From NCBI RefSeq assembly GCF_921293095.1, contig NC_060258.1:9872607-9936606 (forward strand): a DNA stretch of 64,000 nt. The letters are read 5' to 3'. A program made the translations under genes and the position numbers. This stretch comes from Ischnura elegans. Its lineage: Eukaryota > Arthropoda > Insecta > Odonata > Coenagrionidae. Below are positions 10,468 through 20,669 of the stretch, in pieces; position 1 is the stretch's first letter, and the number at the start of each line of letters is the position of its first letter. The notes under the pieces were generated by a model. It searched no databases, was not told the origin of the DNA, and was given only the letters and a program-made list of their open reading frames with translations.

Positions 10468-11290
10468 GCTCAAATAGGGTGGTTTTTACTTTTATTTTTT
10501 AAGTGCCTAAAGGGAAAGGTTATTACTCGTGGAGCAGTGGTGCAGGTTTGTGGGGGATAACCCCCCCCCCAGAGCTCACTGAAATTTTAAAGTGTAATCT
10601 ATTTTACTTAATTGGATCAAAATTGCTAATAGAATAGTGCGAGGATTTATAATATATCCCTCAGAACAAAGTACCATTTTGAACCATTTATCTTAATTTT
10701 TTCCGGCGAAAGGCCTCAGCATCTTACGTTTACCCTGGCGGGTATGCAATACCCCCAAGCACCCCATAGTATTAGTTGCACCTGAAACCCCCCCCTAGCC
10801 TTAATTCCTAGCTCTGCCCCTGTCCTGGAGTACGTACTTCACACCTTTAGATTTTTAAATGATGATACATATATATTTTTTGCGATTAATTGGAAAGTGA
10901 AAATTTTCAAGTGCACGAAAATGTGATGTCTAAGTATGAATGCTGGGAAAAGCCTGTGTGACGTCCCGCTGCCACCACGAGAGGCCACCTTGATGCGAGG
11001 CTATGAGCGCCACTACGATGCAGGTTGCTGGCAGGTAGCAGAGTACCCCGCTAGTAGGCAGCGCTTGGCTTAAACAAGGATTATAAATACCCTATCAAAT
11101 GAAGGAGACTTTCCGACTTAGGTATTTTTAATGTGTAATTATTAAGTCATGTTTCCCTGAGCTCTGTGCCTCATGCATGCATTGGTAATCTCAGATGATG
11201 TAAAACTCCTATCTACTCGTACAGAAACTAGGTCCTTGTGACGTCACGTGGAATGGCATCGCATAGCCGCCAATCTGGCCTATTTCAACT
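10468..11290 (+). repeat. Dispersed repeat Q, copy B, interrupted by a MITE
   Basis: It carries the same diagnostic strings as copy A. The left edge (AAATAGGGTGGTTT at about 10473) and the GTCCTGGAGTACGTA stretch at about 10822 are adjacent in copy C but are separated here by a GGGG-rich MITE. The MITE therefore inserted after copy B was in place. Confidence 0.7.
10531..10821 (-). mobile_element. GGGG-rich MITE inserted in repeat Q copy B
   Basis: A minus-strand copy: GGGGGATAACCCCCCCCCCAG near the plus-strand left end, AACCATTTATCTTAA in the core, and CCTTAATTCCTAGCTCTGCCCCTG at the right end. Uninterrupted repeat Q flanks it, which fixes the boundaries to within a few bases. Confidence 0.7.
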
Positions 11291-11735
11291 CAAGTAAAAA
11301 TTTTTCCCTTGAAACAGAGCTGAAACTCCACTGAGTTTGTGAAAACTGCCTTGAAACAACCTTGTAACTGAACTGCCTTGTCCTCAACAAGAAAAAGAGC
11401 ACTCAATTGAAACTCTGATGCCATTCTCCCTTGCAAGTCCATTGCATTTGAACTGCTTCTCCCTTGCTGCATGTGTGCTCCACTGATACTGAACTGGACA
11501 AGTGGCTCAGGCCAGGCCGAATTTATGGCTCCACTGCATCTCTCTTGCCGAATGCCTTTACTGTCCTGCCACAGAGCTGCTGCAGCATTTGGGTATCCCC
11601 TCTCCCTCATGGATTTGAACTGCTACTCCCTTGCTGCATGTGTGCTACCCTTTGTAAGTTTTGCCAACGTACGGAACCCATCTACCGGACATATAAGAGA
11701 CCCCGGTTTTCAGCGGCAATGTATTTTTTTAATTA
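11291..11735 (+). repeat. Word-rich stretch with a direct repeat
   Basis: The words TTGAAAC and TTGAACTG recur throughout. A longer string (TTGAACTGCT, T or A, CTCCCTTGC, then TGCATGTGTGCT) occurs at about 11448 and again at about 11617. Overlapping frames are open in this segment on both strands (for example 11290-11610 minus and 11464-11736 plus), which fits low-complexity word repetition better than a gene. Confidence 0.45.
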
Positions 11736-13255
11736 ATAATAATTAATTTAGCTTTTGGCAACACGTATATCTTTTCCTGCGCATCAGGCTGTCGGTTGCT
11801 GTTATTTCTCTCAAGTTGCTAGGAGCAAAAGACGAGTGGTGAGCGTGGGTTTTGGCATGAAAAGATTGATGACATACATATTTTCCCGGTACTTTGACAG
11901 TTGTTAACGTCAAGAAATAATCGAAATTAAGGTGAAGGGAAGAATGAGGTCGGTGGTGGTGACTGCAGTCAAAATTGGAGGTAAGCGTTTTAACTTCACT
12001 GATGGCATGTTTTTTCCTTCCAAGATTAGCCATGAGAACATTGACATTAAATTAATGTTTTAATCCAGGTAGGTTTAAGGATTTCGAGCTCCTTTTTCAG
12101 GGGTCATGCAGCCAATAACTAATTCTTCTTTCAATGCCTTGGCACCTGCCATCCACTTCTCCTGCCTCATGGATACCCCGGACTAGGAGAATACACCGAC
12201 CCAAGGTGCATATAATAGGCACGCACGCACCTTAACACCGTCCGTTAGCCATCCTGGGGAGGACTAACGGACTCGGTGAGCTCTTGCGGGCTTTAGTTAT
12301 TAGTTACTGCTGATAGTTTTAGAAGCTTGCGTGGTTTTTGTTTGGAGTTCATACATAACCTAAGTAACGAGTCATCGCTTTGTTTTTCATTGATCTATGA
12401 TGCAAAGCGCATGCTTACTCAGTGATAATTGAAGTTTTGCTTTCTATAATTTGAATGCTTCACATTAATGTCCCATATAACTAATCAGCCGAGTAAAGGA
12501 GAGTTTTTTTTAATGTGCAATTTTGCTAATTTGATTTTGAGTTAAGTCGTTTATGTGACTCTCATCAGTCATGCTTCTTCTCTTTTTCAGGAGCATCTAA
12601 CTTCCATGACTCCTTTCATTTCGAATATTTTTGTATGTGCTTTTAACAGTTATTAATTTATTGATGTATTTTCATATTCTAATAAATTGTGGTCGTTGCA
12701 GTTATAACTATTGTTGACCGCAATCACCTGTCCACCCTTTATTTTTTATCATGAATGCAAATTTGTTGGGGAAACCTGTTATGTGATCATCCACTGTTGG
12801 CTGGGTTGTGCAAGTTGTTAATTTACTGTGTTCTATATGATTTGACATGGGAATTTTAATGGATTGGGTAGGGGAATCATATTCAGCCAAACAATAAGGG
12901 AGTTTCAGCCTGGCATACAAGGGAGAGAAACTGGTTAAGTACTGTCTTTGGACCTCTGCACATTTTTTTCCAGCGACTGTGCTGTGACTGGTACATGCCC
13001 AAGGAGGTTTCTTCAGAGACTCCTTGTAAGGCCTTTTTCAGGGCTGCCTTAATCCAAACTTTTACAAAAATGTCTGCTTGGGTGACTTGCGGACTACAGG
13101 TGAGGCAGCATACGAATCTGGTGTTTGTCCATGAACCACAGTGTGGATTTGTAGCATGCTGTTGCAAGGAGCCCTTCAATAGGTGGAAGAGGGGACTTCA
13201 TAGTCTCTACCTCGCCCGAATAAAGGCATTTTATTATTATTATAACGGCTTTTAA
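11736..13255. other. Non-coding DNA with a LINE/SINE-like 3' tail
   Basis: No confident gene. Bases 12940-13245 end in a CTCGCCCGAATAAAGGCATT stretch followed by a TTATTATTATTAT run, which looks like the 3' tail of a retroposed element. The frames on both strands here (12883-13179 minus, 12995-13255 plus) show no domain that I recognise. Confidence 0.35.
12239..12273. repeat. Short hairpin
   Basis: GTCCGTTAG (12240-12248) pairs perfectly with CTAACGGAC (12264-12272), and the interior can form TCCT/AGGA around GGGG. It sits in the most GC-rich patch of this segment. The role is unknown. Confidence 0.4.
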
Positions 13256-13489
13256 CTCCCTCAAAACTTGTGAGTAGGGCAGAACAGAATCGCTATAAGC
13301 CTCACAACTTAGTTAGTTTCCTAAAGATATTTAGCATAAAACTTAAACTTTGCTCAATTCTTGATTCCATTTTTTCCTTGACAAGGTCTGTCCAGGGGGG
13401 TATATAATAATTTACGTCCTTCCATATCTTGGAGAGCACTCAGATTGATCTTCCGACAATAATTAATGTCCGTTCCTCCTACTCCAAGT

Positions 13490-14185
13490 AGTTTGATCCC
13501 ACTCCAACAAAATGGGCAGTTTCCTTCATCAAAGAAAACGAAAGGCATTGATTGCATTTCGTTACCCACCATTAGTGTATTCATAATAAACAAATTATTT
13601 GGTTTCAGAAATACCGGTTAAGATGAATGGCAATGGTCCATTTTTATCCTCATTTGAAAAAGGCCAGATTGGCGCCCATGCGATTCCACTCCGTATGACG
13701 TCACAGGGACCTAGTTTCTACTCGAGAGGATAGGAGTTATACATCGTCTGAGGTTACCAATGCATGCATGAGGCACAGAGCTCAGGGAAACATGTCTTGA
13801 TAATCACTTATTAAAACTGGCTAATGTCCGAGAGTTTTCTTCATTTGATAAGGTATTAATAATCCTTATTTAAGCCAATCGCTACCAGCTAGCAGGGTAC
13901 TCAGCAACCTGCTAGCAGCCTCCATCATATCAGCGCTCAAGCCTTGCCTCAAGGTCACCTCACAGGGTGGCAGCGGGAACCAGAAATACGTCACATGGAG
14001 AGATTTCCCGGCATTCATACTTAGCCGTCGTGTTTTAGCGAGCTTGAAAATTTTCACTTTTCATTTAATCGCGAAAAATATATATCGTCTTTTAAAAATC
14101 TAAATGCGTGAAATACGTACTCCAGGAGTTATAATATTTTGATTTAGACAATAAAAATATAATAGGAAACCACCCTATTGGGTTG
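13490..14185 (-). repeat. Dispersed repeat Q, copy C
   Basis: Read on the minus strand it follows copies A and B: the CAATAGGGTGGTTT left edge, CTCCTGGAGTACGTA, the GACGTATTTCTGGTTCC stretch, the tag-like GCTAGCAGG stretch, CTAGGTCCCTGTGACGTCA and CCAATCTGGCC. It continues through an ATTATGAATACACTAATGG stretch shared with copy A. Homology to copy A fades in the ATGAAGGAAACT region, so the boundary at 13490 is approximate. The frames at 13354-13593 and 13866-14057 overlap this repeat and are not treated as genes. Confidence 0.7.
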
Positions 14186-14754
14186 GCACGGGTAATGCGA
14201 TTGCATTACTTTCAGAATTCACCCTGCAAGTCATATAACTGCTTGGATAACATAAACCTATTTAAGCATGCGTAAGGTGAACTGATCAATCATATCCTCA
14301 CCATACGTTGGCATCTGGTAGACCAGACCCCAGGATATGAGAGAGCGACTCTTTGTTGTGTTTTGTTATAATGACCATTGGAAGTGTTGCCATTTTAATA
14401 TTGATGTTGACTCACTCAGTAAAGGAGACTGATAAATAAAGCAGTGGCCATCATAAGATCGTGTTCTATCTCCATCTGGCGGGCAATTGTACGGATATTT
14501 CAATGAAATTAAATTATGGGCTGCTTCGACATCTTGTATGTATTCGTTCGAGCACTTCACCGCTTTGCACGATGTAATTTTTGACTGCGCCTTAGTAAAT
14601 TCATCAGCTTGCGCAATTGTGTGCAGCATGAAAGTGCTTAAATACCTAAACGTCATTATGATGATAAAAAAATAGTTTCATGTCTATGCTTGTCGCAATT
14701 AAAATTAATGGAAAAGTTAACGCCGTATGGTCAAAATGAAGACGACAAAATATA

Positions 14755-14826
14755 CAGTCATCGCGAGCCCCGAACCCTGGTCACCTGGGCGATAGCCGTA
14801 AATGCTGAACACTACCCCACCTGCGA
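14755..14826 (-). mobile_element. tRNA-derived SINE-like fragment
   Basis: On the minus strand TGGGGTAGTGTTCAGCA resembles a tRNA A box/D arm and CCAGGGTTCGGGGCTC resembles a T arm with B box, about 35 bases apart, with an anticodon-arm-like TTTACGGCTATCGCC between. The acceptor stem does not pair well and the T-loop sequence is not canonical. A tRNA-like retroposon head or tRNA pseudogene fits better than a functional tRNA. Confidence 0.4.
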
Positions 14827-15002
14827 CGTAATGCAATATCATGAAACTATAAACGGCTTGTGAAAAGTACCGCATGAAAATTAATTAATTACAGCCAAAC
14901 TAAGGCCCATTCAACGGAACCACTACTAGTTCAGGGATGTGTTCACCATTCCTAAGCCCGTAAAAACTACGGCACTGAAAAAGGCGGAGCAAGTCTTGTG
15001 GT

Positions 15003-15131
15003 CTCCCCTTGTGAGTGTTATTATGACACCATGCGTTCCGTCGTTACAAACAACGTTATCAAGTGTGATCAAACAACACCTGATAATGTTGTTTGTAATG
15101 ACGAAATGTGTAGTGTCGTAATAAAACTCTG
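15003..15131. repeat. Foldback hairpin, arms about 55 bp
   Basis: The inner arms CGTCGTTACAAACAACGTTA (from about 15038) and, 30 bases later, the complement of CGTCATTACAAACAACATTA match at about 21 of 23 positions. Weaker pairing extends outwards through GAGTGTTATTATGACAC and GTGTCGTAATAAAACTC. The overlapping frames on both strands (14926-15273 minus, 14939-15121 plus) come from this symmetry. Probably a small MITE relic. Confidence 0.6.
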
Positions 15132-15964
15132 TGGAAATATTGCAATGGCTAGTTTGACTAATATTAGGAACATCCACCATATCCTGAACAACGTCATACA
15201 AGATAATTGATACCAAATAAAAAGTTTTTGGTACTGTACTTGGTTCTTGTTTGAACATGAATTGTTTCATCAATCTACCAAGTAACGCCCAAATCAGTTG
15301 AGTTTAATTGAGAAGGCTTCACAAATAATGGTAAGGGTGGAAATCAAATTGGAAATGGGAAGAATTCACTCAGGCAGATGATTCTCGGCCGCCTACTGAA
15401 CCCGGTTGGCTACAGATGATGTTCGGTTGCCAACCGAATCAGGTTTGTTACTGTCGATTTTCGGTTGCCTACCAAACATGGTAGGATGTTTCAAAAAGCA
15501 TATAGCCTACTGTAACCGGTTGGAAAATTTTTCAGCTGCAGTTATCCACTCATATCTCCACGTGCATTCGTATCAATGAAAAGTAACAAAGTGAATCTTT
15601 CCTATTTCCAATTTGGTTTCCACACACACTATTATGGACGAATCTCTCAAATGTACTTATCATACATCAAGCTTAGGAGATTATACTGCACTGTACAGTG
15701 TATAGTCCGATGAACATAAAACCACTACCAATCCATGGTATCTCATTTCAATTTTTAGTGCACAAAATTAGTAATCAAATGAAAATTTCGAAACATAGGA
15801 GAAATTGTTGGAAGAAGATATTTAAGTTAAGACAGTTTTCATAATGCGTTAATGTGGTTGGCATGTGAATGTTTACATGGAGAAACACAACTCCAGCTAG
15901 TGATTTGAATACTCAGCTCACATAAATTGGTTCTTCTATATAAATGAAAGTGAAAAAACTCTGT
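15132..15964. other. Unassigned sequence with CGGTTGGCTAC words
   Basis: Bases 15385-15530 repeat a CGGTTGNC(C/T)A(C/A)C-like word on both strands (for example CGGTTGGCTAC, CGGTTGCCAACCG, CGGTTGCCTACC, GTAACCGGTTGG). No gene is supported. Confidence 0.35.
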
Positions 15965-15965
15965 G

Positions 15966-16113
15966 AATGTCCACAGTATTTATTCAAGTACTTGATTTGA
16001 TACTGTGTACTTATTGTACTTGAATAAATACTGTAATGTCCACAGTATTTATTCAAGTACTTGATTTGATACTGTGTAGTTATTGTACTTGAATAAATAC
16101 TGTGGACATTCTG
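15966..16113. repeat. Tandem pair of 69-bp hairpin units
   Basis: A 69-bp unit starting AATGTCCACAGTATTTATTC occurs at 15966 and 16035. Within each unit ACAGTATTTATTCAAGTAC is followed by its reverse complement, so each copy folds into a stem of about 19 bp. The second copy ends in ACTGTGGACATT, which mirrors the start and makes the whole block close to an inverted repeat. Confidence 0.8.
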
Positions 16114-16149
16114 CAATATAACTGCAATATGCTCCACAACATCTCACCA

Positions 16150-16520
16150 AACACCGTTGAATACATTTGGTTCTTCTAATTCACCGTTGAGAAATGTTTC
16201 TCGTGATACATGTCGTGGATGGAACCTGGATACGTGCATCTTGCGGTGACGATGAGAGGAAGCTAGCCAATTGGACCATGACAGATGCTGCAGCTCAGCA
16301 TGCGATACTAAGAACAGTGGACCAGACGGTGAAGTTACACCTTTTGACGTGCGAAACCGCAAAAGACATGTATGATACACTCCTTCGTATTTATAAGAAG
16401 ATTACTGACCACAAGATGTGCTTGTTGTTACAACAATTTTATAACTATAAATATGATAATAGTAAGGACACTTATACTAATATTAGTTAACTTCAAAATG
16501 TTGTTCCGTTTTAAAATATA
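16150..16520 (+). pseudogene. Ty1/copia-type gag fragment (decayed)
   Basis: The frame at 16194-16490 reads ...NWTMTDAAAQHAILRTVD..., then TCETAKDMYDTLLRIYKK. This is the pattern of the copia gag (UBN2-type) domain: W, A..I....D, TAKEMWDTL, Y. The preceding portion continues in another frame (16185-16255), which indicates a frameshift. A TAA at 16488-16490 interrupts the line just before SNISQLQNVV-like residues that would continue it. No protease, integrase, RT or LTR is found nearby, so this is an isolated relic. Family assignment rests on motif recognition only. Confidence 0.6.
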
Positions 16521-16538
16521 TTGAATTCAAATATATTG

Positions 16539-16566
16539 AAATCACCTTATTTAAATAAGGTGATTT
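16539..16566. repeat. 28-bp perfect palindrome
   Basis: AAATCACCTTATTT is followed directly by its reverse complement, centred between 16552 and 16553. It lies about 45 bases past the copia gag relic. It could be a joined pair of element ends or a strong cruciform site. Confidence 0.7.
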
Positions 16567-17690
16567 TATTTTCTTTCAAATAATATAGCCATAAATAACT
16601 AAGAATTCAACAGAAATTACCGTAGTGAAAGGGATCTTATTACAAATCACTTGAATTGAGGTGACTTTTGGAGTTGACGTAAGGCCAATGTACAAAACAT
16701 ATTATTATGCATAGATACTTACATACAATTGAGGACCTTAGAAACCAAGGAGGATAAGTGCAATTAATTGCCAACAATTATCAGCTATTATCTAAAAAAT
16801 GTTGCACTAGTCCCCCTAGGCTTCTATGGTCCTCATTTGTTATGTACAATGAATTAGTGCATGAATCAATCTAAAAATTCTTAACACGTGAGAATACAAC
16901 TCAAAGCCAATTAGCAGCAGGAACACTCTTAAGTGTATTTAAAAAATTTTACTGCAGTGACTTTTCAACAGTCTGACTGAACTATTGAATAAAAGCAAAC
17001 AAACCAATGAGGTGAGAATGGGGTGGATTTTTCTGATTACAGAAAAATCTGACTCTCTGTCTTACTTTGAAATTTGATTGATTTATCCAGCCTTAAATAT
17101 TTATTAATTTATTTCAAAGGAAGGAAAAAATACACTTTCAGATTCAAAAGAATCCTAAGTCAGGAATAATAATGAACAGTAGTCTCCATGTAAACTCACT
17201 CGGGATTTCCAGATTAATCAATTTTAGGGTCGTACAATCCACATTGAAATCACGTAAAACTCAAGGCCTGAAAATGTGGGAAAATTTTAAATGCACTACT
17301 ACATGCTTCAAAATTTCCATTAAAAGCTGTACAGATATGCCAAAGCAGTATCCACTACTATGTTTGACAAATGATTTTGTGTGGGCGACCCTAAGTGTTT
17401 AGGGTAGTATAATATTTATCCTTGTGCATTTCTGACGGAACAACCGTTTTGGTTACCAACAATCGTAGGCACAATTTTTTTACTACCTCCTTTAGACAAG
17501 TTTCATTTGAGATTTGAAGTTATAGTTTTCACATTTATGTTGACAAATAGATGAGATTCGCTTGTCTAGCAATCTATTTCTTCCCACTATAATATCTCCC
17601 TTGATAAATGCAGTTATACTGATAGAATAATTCATTTTCCCCCAGCATCAATAAGGACATTGGTATTTACTTCCTAACCATAAATACTAA
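16567..17690. other. Unassigned AT-rich DNA
   Basis: No supported feature. The frame at 17172-17402 has no recognisable domain. Confidence 0.4.
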
Positions 17691-18130
17691 GGGCAGGAAA
17701 CAGTAATCTCATCTTCTGCCATCCATCACTTAGTAAACCATATTATGAATGCACTAGATAATAAAATGGAAGTTGCTGCAATATTTTTCGATTTCTCAAT
17801 AACCTTTAATCTTGTGGACCGCCAACTGCTACTCTATAAACTTGACTTGATGGGTTTTTGTGTCATAGCTAATTTTGATTGAATCCTACTTGCCGGACCA
17901 AATTCAATTTGTCGTTACCTCAGGAAATGGTGTAACTTTCATTTGTCTGGGTACAGGCCAAAAGGAAGGAGTTCCATTCATCTCTTTCCCTGCGCCTATC
18001 CTATCACTTTCAGACATAAATGATCATATAAATAGTTTTCTACAATTAAATGGTTCCAATCCATTTCCTATGCTGTTGGAACCAATATTGTTCTCACAGC
18101 AACAGTACTTTTGGAGAATTGATAGAAAAA
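17691..18130 (+). pseudogene. Decayed non-LTR retrotransposon reverse transcriptase fragment
   Basis: Translation at about 17790-17850 gives AIFFDFSITFNLVDRQLLL, which matches the RT block FDF-x-KAFD-x-VDH with two key changes. Just downstream, IESYLPDQIQFV and then GQKEGVP..APILSLSDINDHI correspond to the blocks leading to GVPQGS..GP-L and INDI, again degraded. A TGA between the first and second parts interrupts the frame. The YxDD block is not seen. This is a relic of a LINE, unrelated in detail to the intact RT at 47457-49379. Confidence 0.65.
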
Positions 18131-20380
18131 TTCAAAAAGTGAGTCATAACTTCTCTACCCATCTCATTGAATACATTGGAGTTCCTCGTCTAAGACATTA
18201 GCCATTTTTAGAGATCAAAAAAGAGGCATTTAGGCCATGAACATTTTGAAAACATGATGCCTTTTACTGTCCTCTGTTCAAAAAGTTGGTTGAATTACCA
18301 CTGCCGTGCAAAAATTAGAGGATTTGATACTCGTCTTTGTCTTTTCGTAATGGTTATTTTATTTAAGTTGGTAGCAAAAACTGTAACTACTGTTTTCGCT
18401 AATATTTCTCATATCTCGCTCACTAAGGGTGAGGCCTTGAGACAAAGTTTCATTACACTTCCCTAAAAGACAGAGAAAAGAATGTCACATAAGACACAAA
18501 GAAATAATATCTCCTTCATCTTACACAGAAAACAGTATGTTTATACATGTCTTGAAAGGTATTCCCATCGTTGATTGTTAAAAGAAATCAGGCCGTTATA
18601 TATACCAAATAATTTTGTAATGTGTGCTAAGAATGTTGGCTATGTTGTGTAATCTGACTGATGTGTTCCATTGAATAATGGTGCATAAGTAATTAAACCG
18701 ACTAAATGAGTAAAAGGGAAAGTTACTTTTCAAAAAACCATGCGATACAACTTTGTAAAAACATTAGGAGAGTTACAGGCTAATGTTTGGTCAGAGAAAT
18801 GCAACTTGTTAAACAAAACGAAACACAGAACTATATAGACTGCAAAGTACTGGCGAATCACAAATATATATATTAACTTTTTCAATACCTTCTTCCTAAA
18901 ATGTCAGATGCTGACATTTATCATGCAAGGGGCCAAAAGATTTCCATTCGAGTTCTTCCGTTGGGCACTTCCATTAAAGCTGCAAAACTGCTTTATGAGT
19001 TGAACGAAGTCTGCAGTCACAATCACACCTTAATCAATCCACCCTGCATTGGACAGTAAAAATAACATTGATGTCTCCCTTACTACATTTATCTATTTAA
19101 AGTTTCTCAAATCTGCATGAAATTATACTCGCCTATAACCCAACAAAAGAGTCCAAATGGAGAAGGCAGTGATCAAAAGAATACATGGGTTCCCTTTCAT
19201 TTTCTCTCTTTACCTAGGATTAAGAGCAGAGGTGGATATCTTGGGGAAGAGAACGATATTCCCAGTGAGTCTTCTACTCAGATTCACAGTCTCCTCATCG
19301 TGGGTCTATTTTCCAACCCTAGTAATAGGTAGCCACACCACCAACAGTCATATACAACAAATTTATATTTAATGACGGTTACTTACATAATAATGACAAT
19401 TTTAAAGTATTTGCTAATGTTTACACCTCTTCTTTACTGTCATATTCCATGAATTCAACATGTTAACATGTTTCGTGGGCACTTCAGGAGATGTGGAGGG
19501 TCATCGATGGCGAACATTGTTTCACCTGCAAATCTGAAATAAAGATAGGATATCTTTGCCAAAGTTTTGGGGGAATAGGAAGGGCTATCTTCAAAGGGAT
19601 TACTCATCACGCCAGCTTCCCTAATATAAGGGTACTCCCGTGGAAAAATATCATATAGTAAATGAATGTCCCTCGCACGGAAGAAAATAATGACCTAATA
19701 GTACTCAAGTCCCCACCCTGTGCACTTGCATTTACCCCGTCATAACACCATTTACAGCACATATACAGTATGACACTAATAAAAAATATCCACAGATTCT
19801 CCAAGAACATAAAAATATTATACGCTAAGTACGATATGTCACATCAAAACAGATTGTTTCATTAATTTTGAAATTGAATTGGAGGAACAGGCACATACAG
19901 CGAAACCACCGTACTCGCCTACCGCCTTTGAGTGCATTAATGGCCAACTTATACTACAAATACTTTCAATTGTTAATTCCGGGGAAATGAATGCAATTTG
20001 ATAGGGCTATCAGGAGTATTTAGCGCGCCGTATCCGCTAGCATGACAACGTTGAGACGAAGGCATGTTTACACGGATTAAACGATTCCAAACGGTTTATT
20101 GGGCCTTGGGTTTGTTGTCGTCTACCAGTAACCACAGTCGTGACCAGACCCCTCCAACTCCCGGCCGCTAGGTGACCCAAAAGCTTCCGTGCGAGGGAAT
20201 CGCCGATAGATGGTGCTAGTGGGTGTTTGCGCGTCCAGCATTACGAAATTACATTGAACCAAATACAATACTTGATCGCTGGAACAACGAATTTAAAATG
20301 CCTTTAACTGAATTGAACACTAAGAAGCAATTTAATAGCCTTTTAATTTCATTGACAGCCAGTTAGAAAGTCCATGTACA
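18131..20380. other. Unassigned DNA
   Basis: Short frames at 18254-18466, 19117-19372 and 19607-19810 have no supporting signal. Bases 20130-20175 (TCGTGACCAGACCCCTCCAA and following) reappear in opposite orientation with changes at about 22735-22775, so the two may be ends of one diverged element. Confidence 0.35.
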
Positions 20381-20411
20381 AAAAACATTGCCTTTAGAAG
20401 AAATTGAAAAT

Positions 20412-20669
20412 GAGATGTTGTCGTCTGCTAGCAGTCGTATTTTATTAGCTCTACTTCGTAAAAAAGAAGTTATTTGCGTCCTGATCATCATATATTTATC
20501 GCTAACGGCATACTGCCTGACATATAATTACCAAGGTATCGGTCCCCAAAAAAAAATTGGCGATACAGACAATCGAGTCGGCGTTTCCTCCTCCAAGGAA
20601 CTCCAGCGCAATTATGCTGAATGGGGAAATAAGTTTTGGCTGCAGAAATCTCCTTTAAACTCTCATTAG
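20412..20669 (+). CDS. Hypothetical small membrane-anchored frame, doubtful
   Basis: The frame opens at 20388 on a TTG; the first ATG is 20412. The product starts MLSSASSRILLALLRKKEV, then has a hydrophobic stretch (VLIIIYLSLTAYCLTY, about residues 24-39) and a polar tail. The N-terminus (EEIENE..ASSRILLALLRKK) faintly recalls the start of PIF/Harbinger-associated proteins, but the rest does not follow. There is no splice or promoter support, so coding status is doubtful. Confidence 0.15.
   Translation, partial: EMLSSASSRILLALLRKKEVICVLIIIYLSLTAYCLTYNYQGIGPQKKIGDTDNRVGVSSSKELQRNYAEWGNKFWLQKSPLNSH

Noticed and set aside
12995-13255. 86-aa plus-strand protein
   Set aside because: It ends by reading through a TTATTATTAT tail, which suggests a retroposed 3' end.
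14755-14826. Functional tRNA gene
   Set aside because: A- and B-box-like strings exist but the acceptor stem does not pair, so it is listed as a SINE-like fragment.
20388-20669. PIF/Harbinger protein start
   Set aside because: Only the first 20 or so residues resemble it faintly; no helix-turn-helix or DDE part follows.
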